Origin: Castanea sativa
Lineage: Eukaryota; Streptophyta; Magnoliopsida; Fagales; Fagaceae
Direction: 5' to 3'
Assembly (NCBI RefSeq): GCF_040712315.1
Contig: NC_134013.1
Span: 32,833,001-32,897,000 of the forward strand
Length of the DNA stretch: 64,000 nt
Positions 21,162-32,774 of the stretch are shown piece after piece. The translations under genes were made by a program, and so were the position numbers. The notes beneath the pieces were generated by a model. It was not told where the DNA came from. It did no database searches and worked only from the letters and a program-made list of their open reading frames with translations. Within the stretch, counting starts at the first letter, position 1; each line of letters opens with the position of its first letter.

Positions 21162-21815
21162 TGTGGGTGAGCTGGGCCCAAGGAACCAAGTTAGCCCACC
21201 TGAACAAAGCCCAACGTAAAGCCCAAGTCCCGTTCGGTGATATAAGCCCGATACACATGAGGGAGATAACCCTAGGCCTTATCACAGTGGGCTTGATCTC
21301 TGACTGCGTATCAAGAATTGGGGCGGCAATACTTGAGGAGTACCTAAGAGGTTGGTAGGCGGAGCCGACCACAAAGGGAATCTGTGCACAGCCCTAATGA
21401 GATTGGTCACCAAGAACTAATGGTTCTAGGAGGGACCCATTCCCGAATATTATTTGGCGTCTAGAACAAGTTCCAAAGGAATCCTCTAAATTTGAGAGGA
21501 TCTCTTGGGATTCTGGCGGGCATGAGAATGTGTGGGTAAGTGGAGAAGGTAATGACAATCACCCAACTAACAAAGGACTATAAGAGGGTAGGAAGCCAAA
21601 GTAAAAAAGGGTTGGACATTTTTTGGAGAGGAGAAGAGAGAGGAGGTGAGGAAAACAAATAGAGTGAATACATTGGGATGCTCGAGGGAATTAAAAGGGG
21701 GGGGGGGGGGTACTAATACTGATTTGGGGCCTTTATAGGTAGGATTGAACTTAACCCCACATACAAATAAATTGTGACCCCACTATCGTGGCGGAGATGA
21801 TCCTGGGCACGCACC
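21162..21815. mobile_element. Nested LTR-like insertion
   Basis: Interrupts the right TIR of the MULE; the twin at about 1163-1168 reads GAATGTTTTGC uninterrupted. Begins TGTGGGTGAGCTGGGCCC, moderately GC-rich, with an internal repeat of GAATGTGTGGGT near 21527 and a G12 run near 21699. A possible 5-bp TSD, GAATG/AAACG, has two mismatches, so the right border is uncertain. Looks like a solo LTR; family unknown. Confidence 0.5.
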
Positions 21816-21926
21816 AAACGTTTTGCAAAGTTTAGGGATGAAAAACAAACTTTCGAAAGTTTAGGGATGAAAAATGAATTTTTATGAAAGTTTAAGGATG
21901 AAAATGCTATTGTACCCAAAAAATAA

Positions 21927-22644
21927 TTTGTGTTGGTTTGGTATTATGCTCAGGTTTATAAGGTTATAAATTTATTATTATTGGTGTTGGTTTGGTGCAA
22001 TGCTTAGGTTTGATCAGTGCTTCAAACCAATACAAATAATATTACAAAAATATGTTGTTATTTGTTTTGGTAATCTTATAAATCTTTTGTTCTAATGATC
22101 AGTATTTTGTTTATTATTTAAAAAAAAAAAAACTAACTTATGCATTCAACCCGATCCTCGTGGGTTGGATTGGACCCCTGTGATGGGTTAAGTTGGATTG
22201 GGTTTATTTCAACTCAACCATGGAAGGTTGGATTAAGAAAACCCCTCAACCTAATCTATGTACACCCATATCTTATCAATGGGTATCTATTATAATTGTC
22301 TTTATATATGAAACTATTTAATATATAATTATTGTAATTATTATAATTGTATTTTTAAATGAAGCTATCTATTTTATTATTTAAAGTAAATATTATATGT
22401 TAAGATTTTAAAATCATTTAAAAAATTACTTATTAGAATATTTATGTGTAAAATTGTGAGGTCTCAAAACTTTAAGTGACAAAATATCATGAAGTAATCC
22501 AAAAGTGTGTGTGTGTGTATATATAATGATATCTTAAAATTCTAATAGAGTGTTTAAATATGGAATAGAAGCTAATCAAATGGGAGGCCTCATGTACATG
22601 TGATAAAATATTATGCGGTCAACCTTTTATATATTGAATATTAC
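21927..22644. other. DEFL-unit upstream spacer, copy 4
   Basis: Collinear with 1271-2025 of the first unit. No coding sequence. Confidence 0.6.
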
Positions 22645-22660
22645 ACTAGACATTAAGATT

Positions 22661-22817
22661 TTTTTTTTGAGAGAGTTTCAACCCGTCCACTCCTGATGAT
22701 AGCTCTTTTATTATCAGACCAAGACACCAATCAGTTTTTGGTGTAGGCAGGGATTGAACCCTAGATCTCTTATACAATCATCAGAGATTTTACCAATTGA
22801 ACTGACTGGAACCCACT
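22661..22817 (-). mobile_element. tRNA-derived SINE with 16-bp TSD
   Basis: On the minus strand it starts GGTTCCAGTCAGTTCAATTGG (A-box-like) and has GGGTTCAATCCCTGCC (B-box-like), ending in an A-rich tail. ACTAGACATTAAGATT at 22645-22660 recurs at 22818-22833. The first unit has the empty site. Relatives lie at 36474-36628 and 36843-36890. Confidence 0.85.
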
Positions 22818-22833
22818 ACTAGACATTAAGATT

Positions 22834-23659
22834 ATTTCTTTGTTATTATTTTTTGTCTAAATATGAAAATTTATAATTAAAGTAGTTGTCAAAGTCATTT
22901 ATTATGAATATTTTTGTATATGGAAAACAAAATCTTATTGTTAGACATTTATTATGACTGTGTTTATGGGGTGTAAAACTCATGTTTTACACCATCCAAT
23001 AAGAGATTGCAACATTTGTTTTTTACTTAAAACTCAATTCTTTTTACCACACATAATAACATCTCAATAAACTTCCAATTTAGTTATATTTTCAGATGGG
23101 TATTAGAATTGATTGGGTGTTAGAATTGATTGTGTGTGGTTGTGATTATTTTCTAATATGTGATAAGAAGATAATGTAACATGTTGGGATTGGAGAGTGT
23201 AAAACTTAAGTTTTACACCATATCCTTAAAGACTTTGATGTGTACTAGCAAGATACGTTTTCCAACCTTAACCCCTTGGACATCAAAAAAAAAAAAATAA
23301 ATAAAATATATATATATATATATATTACTTTTTTTTTAGCTTCGAGAATTTGGCATGGCTACTAGCGAGATTACTTGACTGAGTTAGCCTAATTTAATTT
23401 GTAACATAAATTACTTGACTAATCTAATTTTCGGGGGTGACAAAGTTTCAGTAGATTTTCTAGATTTTTGCCCCAAAATCCCAAATAGATCAACTACTTA
23501 TTTTGCGATTAGGATAATCTAGCAAGATAAGTTGTTTTCTACTTTTGGCCGCCTCAATATAGTATTTTAATTATTAGAAATTCGGATACACTTCCCATAT
23601 TACTAGAGTTTTGCCTTAAAATTGCAAATGGGTCTTCTACTTATTTTGCTATTGGTATA
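22834..23659. other. DEFL-unit upstream spacer, copy 4
   Basis: Collinear with 3050-4300 of the first unit minus the insertions there. No gene. Confidence 0.5.
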
Positions 23660-23755
23660 ATCTAGCAAGATAAGTTTTTGTTTTAAATTTTTAGAATCAT
23701 CTAGCAAGGTAAGTTGAACACAAGTTATCCTCTTTACTTTTGGCACTCTATAAGT
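23660..23755 (+). promoter_or_regulatory. DEFL copy 4 promoter
   Basis: ATCTAGCAAGATAAG at 23660-23674, ATCTAGCAAGGTAAG at 23699-23713 and TATAAGT at 23749-23755, 97 bp before the exon-1 ATG, the same distance as in copy 1. Confidence 0.6.
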
Positions 23756-23851
23756 ACCATCAAAGTACTCGTGGTCCTCTCAAAATATTGAGCAATATTA
23801 TTTTAAGTATTCGAATTTTGGATAAATATGCCATACTGGTTTCAGTGAAAA

Positions 23852-24923
23852 ATGACTAACTACTCCACTGCCTTATTATTTCTACTTGTTCTCCTAGTAT
23901 GCAACTCAGGTAAATTCTTTTCCATATTAATAAATAGTAATTTAAGGGTTTTTTTATAAATAAAATGAAAATAAACTCACACACACGACGGTAGAAGGAA
24001 GAGAATTTTTTAAATGCTTACAATACGGTATTATTTAATTTATTTTAAGTCTTAGAATTTTTTTTTTATGGGATGTATTAGAAATTTGGATTACATTTGC
24101 CACACATTATTTGGGGTTAAGTGAAAACACCTAACAATGCCTCCGCCTTTTAATTTCTACTAGTTCTCTTTGTGTTAAACTCTAGTAAAATCTTTTTCCA
24201 ATATGAATTAGATTTTTTATAATATTTTTATAATTAAATAAAATTGTTTTGTTTGTCATCCTCATTAGTCCAAATAGAAGGTTCTTTGAAAGAACCAATC
24301 AAAGAATTTCATTATATCCCTTTTGAGATGAGATCATTTTCTATTTCTTTCGGTATCTCCCGATACATTGATAGAGAATTTTTTATGTTATTATAGCTAA
24401 AAAGTAAAACCATAATAAAACAAACTCTTAAATAACTATAAAAAATAAAATACTTGGAAATCTCTTAATTTAGTAATTATAAATGACAACTTGGAAGGTA
24501 TCAAGGTTGACAATCTTACCTCCAATTTTTTTTTTCTTTTAAGTTTGGTTCTCGGACTTTAATCCATAATAAGTCTCTTTCAATGGAAGACACTTGCCTT
24601 CACGATAAAGCTCGATCCCTAAATTATATTACACATTTAAAAATAATAGTATTATGATGAATATTTTAAGCAAAATTGAAAGTTCCAAAATGGTTTATAT
24701 ATGTAATGATAATGTGGGCTGTGATGCTGTGTCAAGTACCCTGCTTCTTACGGAGAGCGCTACTGCTCTATGTACTGCTGGTTTGGGTAGATGTACCACC
24801 AATGCAGGTTATAGTCAAGCCTGCAGGGACAATCATTACTATGGTCAAGCAGCTTGCGTCATTATTGGTGGTGCAAATGTGTGTGAATGTTATTACAAAT
24901 GTCCTCCAGCTAAATCTCCCTGA
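23852..24923 (+). pseudogene. DEFL copy 4, near-identical to copy 1 but with shifted splice acceptor
   Basis: Exon 1 (23852-23909) is intact: codons for MTNYSTALLFLLVLL, a phase-1 GTAAAT donor and a good promoter. Exon 2 carries the domain 1 frame ending PPAKSP then TGA at 24921-24923. Two changes damage it. The acceptor TCAG|GT of copy 1 is TCAAG|T here, moving the cut one base and throwing exon 2 out of frame. The third cysteine of domain 1 is lost (NAGYSQAC instead of NAGCGQAC). The intron lacks the MULE, so it is about 830 bp. If another acceptor were used the gene might still be expressed, hence moderate confidence in the pseudogene call. Confidence 0.55.
24118..24190 (+). pseudogene. 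Decayed second-type DEFL signal exon, copy 4
   Basis: Reads 'AAAACACCTAACAATGCCTCCGCCTTTTAATTTCTACTAG', then 'GTTCTCTTTGTGTTAAACTCTAGTAA'. The start codon is displaced and stops are present. Counterpart of the intact exons at 12150 and 26578. Confidence 0.5.
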
Positions 24924-25097
24924 GAATTATGTAGTAATTGTTTAGGAATAAGTGACAATAGTTGCAATGCAAAGTGTGTTATTAAACATCCAAATGGTCA
25001 TGGAAGCTGTGATGGCTTTTCTATGAGGTTGTGTTTTGTTAGGCTTATTCATATCAGCCATGTATTAATCTATAGAAAGTATATGCAATTAGAATAA
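24924..25097 (+). pseudogene. In-frame second DEFL domain beyond the TGA of copy 4
   Basis: Open for 57 codons after the TGA, ending at TAA 25095-25097, the same length as in copy 1. Keeps NSCNAKC, GSC and RLC; a new Cys replaces Gly near the start (LCSNC). Followed by the AATAAA-containing 3' flank. Confidence 0.6.
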
Positions 25098-26203
25098 AAG
25101 AATTTAAAAAAAAAAAAAAAAAACCAATGCTTTAGCCAAGCAGGATTTCACCTTTTCTCCAAGATTGTATTCCAACTGTTATCTTAATTTTAGGAGAAAC
25201 TTTAAATAGATAAGGTTAGTGGGTGAAAAAATAATAAATAAAGGAAGAGGAAGAAGCGTTGTGTTAATTAGTAGGGTTGATATTGTATTTTATCTGCCTA
25301 ATTTTGGGTTTCAAAATCCCATTTTTTACACAAAAAATTACAAAACTACCATTTTGATCCCTTGATTTAGGGAATGCTAAAAATGTTGGAATTTATCCCA
25401 ATTAGATATTACATTACCCCACTTTTCATGTTTGAGGTAAAAATGACCAAAATGCCCTTGTTAACCAATCTTTAACCCAGGTTGACTGTAGATAAACTAA
25501 TTCAGTAAAAAAAAATTAATGCAAATGCTAAATTTTACACATTTTTTTCTAACTAAATATTTCCAAACACTTTTTTAAAAGTTTGACCAAGTTTGAACAC
25601 TGTTAACTCGTATTTGTGTGGTCCCAAGAACCTATGTTGCATAATATTATATTGTCAAACAAAACTTAAATATCTACATTTTATATATATCAAAGTTGAT
25701 AAAATATTTAAAATCATATTGAAGAGTTATAACTAATCTTATTTTTTATTCAAAATCCATTGCACCTCAAGAAATTAATGAATTTTACTAATGTAATTTG
25801 AAACATAAATTACTTGATTAATCCAATTTTTGTTGATGATAAATTTTCTACATTTTTGCCCCAAAATCTCAAATAGATCTAATACTTACTTTGGGATAAT
25901 CTAGCAAGATAAATTGCTCTTTAATTTTGGTCCTCTCAAAATATTGGGAAATTGTGTTTTAATTCTTAGAAATTTCAATACAATTGCCATATCGGTTCAA
26001 GTGAAAATGACCACCTAGTGCACTGCCTTATTTCTACTTATTCTCCTTATATTTAAGTCAAGTGAATTCATTCTCCCATTAATAAAGTTTCAATAAATAT
26101 ACTAGATTTTTGCCTTAAACTTAAAATCCCAAATAAATTTACTACTTATTTTGCAGTGGAAATAATCTTGGAAGATAAGTTTTTGTTTTCTTGTTTTGGG
26201 ATA
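25098..26203. other. Spacer with third-type exon relic
   Basis: Collinear with 7279-8330. At 26007 ATG ACC ACC TAG marks another third-type signal exon with the shared in-frame TAG. Confidence 0.5.
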
Positions 26204-26260
26204 ATCTAGCAAGATAAGTTCAATACAAATTATCTTCTTTACTTTTGGCACTCTATAAAT
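26204..26260 (+). promoter_or_regulatory. DEFL copy 5 promoter remnant
   Basis: ATCTAGCAAGATAAG at 26204-26218 and TATAAAT at 26254-26260. The upstream partner motif is diverged (ATCTTGGAAGATAAG near 26165). Confidence 0.5.
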
Positions 26261-26355
26261 ACCAACAAAGTATGCTTGGTCCTCTCAAAATACTAGGCAA
26301 TATTATTTGAAGTATTGGAAACTAGGATTCATTGGTAATTTTGGTTTTAGTGAAA

Positions 26356-26403
26356 ATGACTAATCCTTGTTTTTTCTGCTTGTTCTCTTTGTATTCAACT
26401 CAG
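26356..26403 (+). pseudogene. Shortened first-type DEFL signal exon, copy 5
   Basis: ATG ACT AAT then a 10-base loss removing the codons after residue 3, followed by the usual hydrophobic-coding stretch in a changed frame and CTCAG|GTAAAT. Cannot encode the signal peptide in frame. Confidence 0.55.
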
Positions 26404-26577
26404 GTAAATTCTTTTTTCCATTAATAAATAGTATTTTAAGTTTTTTTTTTTATAATAATAAACTCACACACACATGGGTAGAAGGAAGAGAATATTTGAA
26501 AGGCTTACAATACGGTAGTAATTTAGGTACTAGAAATTTGGAATACATTTTCCAGATATTTTTTGGGTAAAGTGAAA

Positions 26578-26635
26578 ATGCCTCATTGCGCAACTGCCTT
26601 TTCAATTATACTTGTTCTCTTTGTATTCTACTCAG
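26578..26635 (+). other. Intact second-type DEFL signal exon without exon 2
   Basis: 58 nt: ATG, codons for MPHCATAFSIILVLFVFYS, then a phase-1 GTGAAC donor. No exon 2 follows in the 1.05 kb before the CACTA element, nor in the resumed flank after 35.65 kb, so it is an orphan exon. Confidence 0.55.
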
Positions 26636-27126
26636 GTGAACTCTTTTTCCCAAATAATTTAGATTTGTGATAATATTGTTATAATAAAATAGAACTGTTT
26701 TGTTTGTTGTCTACATCAATCCTAATAGAAGCTTCTCTTGAAAGAACCAATCAAAGAATTTTGTTATATCCCTTCTAAGAATATTTTCTATTCCGTTCAG
26801 CATTTTAATGACACACGAATAGAATAGAGAATATTTTTTTTTTTAATGTTATTATAACTAATAAATAAAACTATAATAAAAGAGTTTTAAAAAAAACATA
26901 TTGAGATGCCTCTTACGCTAATGACTGCAAGCGAGATTTAGAATAGAGTCAATTTTAAATAGAGTATTAAGTAATATGTTCTATGTAAGTCATAATGTAG
27001 TTCCCTTTAGAAAGGACTCTTCGATTAATTTTAATCATTTTTGTCAATAGCTCTCACAGCTATAGCCTCTATGTGCACATCATTATTAAGGTGTATGGAA
27101 TATAAATTCTAGCTAGAAAGCCAAGT

Positions 27127-27130
<4 letters not shown>

Positions 27131-27215
<85 letters not shown>
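27131..27215. repeat. (GA)n microsatellite
   Basis: About 42 uninterrupted GA units, the longest in the window, in the same unit position as 14254-14302. Confidence 0.95.
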
Positions 27216-27217
<2 letters not shown>

Positions 27218-27694
27218 TGACTTAGCTAAATGGTAGTATCATCAATTCGAACTAAATGGTTGTGTCATCAATTTGATAAAAATGTTGCATCTAGTGCACA
27301 AAATTTTCACTTTTATTACTTTTTGAAAGAGATCAAGGTTGACAGCCTTACCCCCAATTTTTTTTTTCTTTTTCTGAAATGGTTGGTTCTCAAACCTTAA
27401 CTCATAATGAGTTCCTTTAACTCAAACCTTAACCCATAATGGGTTGGACACCTTTGATATGTTGGATTGAATTAGGTTTTCTTTAACTTAACCATGGTAG
27501 GTTGGATTGAAAAAACCCCTCAACCCGACCCATGCAAACCCCTAGTTATTAATGGGTATCTATTATAATTGTGTTTTTATATGAAACTATTGAATATATA
27601 ATTATTGTAATTATTATAATTGTATTTGTATATGAAACTATCTATTCTACTAGGAAGAAAATATGATATGTTAAGATTCTAGTTGTGTTTATAG

Positions 27695-30600
27695 CATGAG
27701 CTGTATCCAGGTTGTACAGATTACACTCTTTTGAAGTTTGTCATTGACATGCTAAATGTGAAGGTAACAACCAACTTGAGTAATAAGGGGCTTGACATGA
27801 TACTAGACTTGTTGAGTAAGCTTTTACCAAAAGGTAACTTGGTTCCAAGGTCAACTTATGAAACAAAGAAGATATTACGTGACTTGGGCTTATCATATGA
27901 GCACATTCATGCGTGTAAAAATGATTGTGCTCTTTTTTGGAAGGAAAATGAAAACCTTGATAAATGTTCGATGTGTCAGACGCCTAGATACAAGGATAAT
28001 AGAACAGGTGGTAAGAAGATTGCTCAAAAAGTATTGCGCTACTTCCCATTGACTCCTAGGTTGCAGAGATTATACATGTCTAGAAAAAGAGCTGAAGACA
28101 TGAGATGGTACATAGAAAAACGTGTGAATGATGGGATATTAAGGCATCTAGCTGATAGTCAAGAGTGGAAGGAGTTTGATTTGAAACATCGTGAGTTTGC
28201 CCTAGAACCTCGCAATGTGAGGTTAGGGATGGCTACAGATGGTTTTAACCCTTTTGGGAATATGAACAATAACTACAATATGTGGCCTGTCATACTCATT
28301 CCCTATAACCTACCACCTTGGTTAGTTATGAAAGAACCTTATTTTATGATGTCCTTACCTATTCCTGGACCCAATCAACCAGGAAATGAGCTTGATGTTT
28401 TCTTGAGGCCATTGGTGGATGAGTTGAAGGAGTTGTGGGAAGAGGGTGCACGCACTTACGATGCATCTTATGGTATGCATTTTCAGATGCGTGTCGCTTT
28501 GTTGTGGACAATACATGATTATCATGGATTCGGTAATGTGTCTGGGTGGAGGACAAAGGGTTATCATGCTTGTTACACTTGCAATGATGAACCATATTCA
28601 GAGACATTGGAAAGTAAAATTGGATATACTAACCATCAAGCCTACTTGCTTATGGACCACCCTTGGCGAAGGAGTTGTTCATTCAATGGTAAAATTGAGA
28701 AACGAATGAGATCATTGGAGTTACCGATGGAAAAGATAAATGAGCAATTAGACCGAATGTCAAATATAATTTTGGGAAAGGATCCAAACAACAAGAAAAA
28801 GCGTCCAATTATTGGGGAACCGAATTGGTCAAAGGAAAGTATCCTATACAAGCTACCATACTGGAGGAATAAGAAGCTTAAACACAACATTGATGTCATG
28901 CATGTTGAGAAAAATATTAGTGAGAGTACATTTGGAACTTTGTTAAGAATTGAGGGGAAAAACAAGGACACAGACAAGGCACGCAAGGACTTGAAAAATA
29001 TGGGCATAAGGAGTGTTTTGCACCTCCAAGAACGTCCTGATGAATCATTTGACAAGCCTCATGCCTTCTTTTCATTGTATCCTGAAGAAAGGGATGGTTT
29101 TTATGAATTTTTGAAATCAGTCAAATATCCAGATGGCTATGCAGCAAACATATCAAGGTCGGTGAACACAAGAAATGGTAGACTATTAAATCTGAAAAGC
29201 CATGACTGTCATGTGCTATTACAACGGATTCTTCCGATTGGAATGCGGGGTTTTGCTGATAAGGACATTTGTACGGTATTGTTTGAGTTGGGTAGTTTCT
29301 TTCAAGACTTATGCTCTAGGACTCTAAGGAAGAGCGACTTGGAGAAATTAGAAGGACGTATACTTCTCATACTATGAAAACTCGAGAAGTATTTTCCTCT
29401 AGCCTTCTTTGATGTAATGGTTCATCTTGCTGTTCACCTACCTCGTGAAGCCATTCTTGAAGGACCAGTGCAATATAGATGGATGTATCCCATTGAAAGG
29501 TAATTCTCTCCATCCATTAATTATAGTTTGCCGAATGTTTTTTTTTAAAGCAAATTATATTGCATATGTAGTCATACTCTCAATTCATTTTTCCTTGAAG
29601 GTTTCTTGGAACGTTGAAAAGATATGTTTCCAACCGAGCTCAACCAGAAGGTTCAATTGCAGAGGCTTGCATTCTTAAAGAGTGTATTACTTTCTCGTCA
29701 TTATATCTTGATGGAGCTGAAACCGTGCATAATCGAAGGGAAAGAAATGCAGATTGTGGTGAATATGGCCACGGGTTGACGATTTTCTCACAAACAGCTC
29801 GACCCACCGGGTCTAGGCAGAATGATGTGGGGATGTCACGTGAATTGCGTGATATTGCTCAATGGTATTTATTATACAATTGTCCCGAATTGGAGCCGTA
29901 TTTAGAGTATGTGAAGTCATATTTTGATTATGCTTGAATTGTCCTTAATATTATTTGCATTTCTTAGCTGAATATAAATCACTTGTTTTGAATAGTGAAC
30001 ACAAAAACACATTACATAATCCAATTGGAGAAGACATAACTCAAATACAACGACGAGAGTTTCCTAAGTGGTTCAAAAAACGTGTAAGAAATTTTGAATC
30101 TTGTGACACATTAAATAGTACTATGCTGCTTGATAGTTTTTTCGCTACTAATGTCACATGTTGCATGTCATTATAGATCTATAGATTGAAAGAGAACGAC
30201 TCATCAGAAGTTACAAAACAAATGTGGTCATTAGCAAATGGTCATAAGTTGCTAATGAAAGAATACTCAGTCTGCATGGTCAATGGTGTAAGGTTTCATA
30301 CAAAAGACTTGGACAATCGTCGTGTAACCCAGAATAGCGGTGTATCTACAGAAGGGGACTATGATGGACAAATACATGACTTCTATGGTCATGTGTGCAA
30401 AATTTGGGAATTGGAGTATATGTATCAATATAAAGTTGTTTTGTTTCAGTGTGAATGGTACAATATTGGTAATAAGATCGGTCGAAGGAGAACAATACGA
30501 ACTGAGACATATTGCACAAGTATTAATGTGCAAAGTCAGTGGTATCAAAATGACCCTTTCATATTACCTAGTCAGGCGAAACAAGTTTTCTACCTTCGTG

Positions 30601-30902
30601 ATACCAAATGGGGTGAACCTTGGCATGTTGTGCAATTCGTACAATATAGGGGAGTGTTTGATGTGCCAGAAGTGGGTGATGGAGAATCTAATGATCAAAC
30701 AGAAGCTAATGAAATATTCCAACAAGAAGCCATTAGCGATGTTGTCCCTATCAATGTTGAAGACAATGTTCAATATTGTAAGGGTGGTATTGAAGTTGAG
30801 AATATTCTAGAAGATTTGGGAGAACAAAGGGATAACAATGAAGATGAAGTGCATAGCATTCCTGATTCTAATATGGATCCTGATATGGATTATGATACGT
30901 AG
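27695..30902 (+). pseudogene. TNPD-like CACTA transposase (tnp2 family)
   Basis: The first open stretch runs from 27695 (ATG at 27731) to a TGA at 29375-29377. It encodes the tnp2 transposase core (ATDGFNPFGNMNN, WPVILIPYNLPPWL, DVFLRPLVDELKELW, MHFQMRVALLWTIHDYHG, KGYHACYTCND, KLKHNIDVMHVEKNI). The frame resumes after the TGA, which replaces an expected Cys codon, with KLEKYFPLAFFDVMVHLAVH and a DUF4218-type region. It crosses a clear intron (donor at 29500, acceptor before 29601) at ER|FLGTLKRYV. Later exons at about 29977-30175 and 30186-30902 give KREFPKWFKKR-like and DUF4216 regions (VNGVRFHT, YYG-like linker, KVVLFQCEWY, QVFYLRD). The N-terminal part is missing. Dead by truncation and nonsense, but otherwise well preserved. 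Confidence 0.85.
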
Positions 30903-31074
30903 ATTTCATTTTTTTCCTTTATATATGGAAACGTGTGTTTAATAATTTTTGATTCCCTATTATTTGTTCATGTATATTTCTATTTGATGTTCCAATTTAT
31001 GTTTCGTACTTGGGAAGAATTTGTAATGAATAGACATTATATTTTATTTTCTATGTAAATCTATAGTTGCAGAA

Positions 31075-32736
31075 ATGGCCAAAAAGCGCAAAGATACTCA
31101 TAATAAAATAACAGAATATGAGATGGAAAGAGCACAAAGAATCAAGCAAAACCAAGAGAGAATAAATGCTTTGGGATTGAAGCATTTGTCAACTTTTCTG
31201 CCTAAATCTGGAAATGTGGGAAGAAAAAGAGTAAGTGTTCAGGTAGATGACGACAATTATGTACCAGCTATTGGTGATGATGAGTTATCTAGTCCTTTAA
31301 ATAATGAGGTACTATATATATGATTTGGTGTATGCAATACTTCGTACTTTGTAATATTGTGATGAAATAACTTTTTTTTTAATGAATTTAAAAATCTATA
31401 CATATTTTGGTATGATACAGATCGCACCAGGACGTAGCACTCGTTCATGCCGTGAGAAATTTACCCTAGCAGTCCAGCATAAGAGTCCATTATCGAGCCT
31501 ACTTCTCGGTGGAGATTCTGAGGTATTATATACATGATTTGGTGCCTGAGATACTTTGTAATATTGTGTTTGGAATGATCAATGAAAATCATCGATTGAA
31601 GATATTTTAAATGATGAAATAACTTGTTTATATCTTAACTTGTAATGAATTTAGATATTTTTATATACTTTTTTGCATGATACAGATGACTTGTTATAAG
31701 CATAAGGAATCTACCCCAGTAGTCCAGCATACCGGCCCATCATCGAGCACGCATCTTGGTGGAGATTCTCTTGCCCAAATTTCTACTAATGTTGAGGCAC
31801 AGCTTGTGGGCACACCGTCTACCACGGATGGTGAGATATTTAAGTTCTATTACTTGATTTCATAATCACACTATATTTGGTTCACTTGTTGATTTAATTT
31901 GTATTATGTCTTGATAGCATCAACTTGTAGACATGCCCGAGGCATGACGCGTGGATTAGGGGTACGAGGACTTGTTGAGAAATATGGGAAGCTACCGGTC
32001 CGCATTGCCCCAGAGTTTTGTGCTCCTATTGGTGAACATGCAGGGAAGTTTGCTAGCCAAATTGGTGTACAAGTGCGTACGAACTTGTCCACCATGAATG
32101 TTTATAGTTGGAAGAATGTTGATAGCAGTGAAAAAGAGGTGATCATTCAAAATGTGGCGGTATTTTAAATGTTTATAGTTGTCCATGAGCTTGATTTTGT
32201 TGTTTTAATTACATTGTTTTATACTTTATGTTGTATTTTATAGTGTATTGTTGATGCTGTCACTAAGCATATTGAATTCAATGAATGATATTTTCTTTAT
32301 ACATACCTCACTTTGCATGATCAATTTGATATACAAGGAGAATCTGTACTTGTGAAAAAATCTCTAATTACAAAGTGTGGTAGATTATTGAGCAGCCACT
32401 ACAATAAGTTGTTTGCAAAATATAAGAAACTTGTGAAGGATGAAGGAAACACATATGCAAGAAACCACCCACCAAAAAATGTCACACGAGAAAAATGGAT
32501 TGAACTAATTGATGGAAAGTGGAGTGATGAAGATTGGCTGGTAATTAATACTTTGAAAATTTTAATTACAAGTGAAGTATGTTCTCACCTTTCACCTACA
32601 TAATCCTTACCTATATATGCATTGGAGTAATATTTTATGTAGATCTTATTATGGTGTCATGTCTACTAGATTATTCGTTCTATCAAATTTGTTTGATTAA
32701 TATTTATTTGGAAGGTGGAGTAGATTTATATTGTAA

Positions 32737-32774
<38 letters not shown>

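Larger units (their letters stand above)
19893..21917. mobile_element. MULE-like TIR element with 9-bp TSD (copy 2 of the 1-1261 element)
   Basis: Starts GGGTAAAATATCATTTTTG and ends with the inverted form GCTATTGTACCC. The inverted similarity reaches over 200 bp into the element (ACGTGGC, ACACATGGC, CACACGTG blocks on both sides). AAAAAATAA flanks it at 19884-19892 and 21918-21926. Its twin in the first unit has the same right flank, so insertion predates unit duplication. No transposase. A (GA)n tract lies inside, and a 654-bp nested insertion sits in the right TIR. Confidence 0.75.

Noticed and set aside
28355..29055. Several open frames antisense or out of frame to the CACTA transposase
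   Set aside because: The plus-strand tnp2 frame explains the region; these have no recognisable domain.
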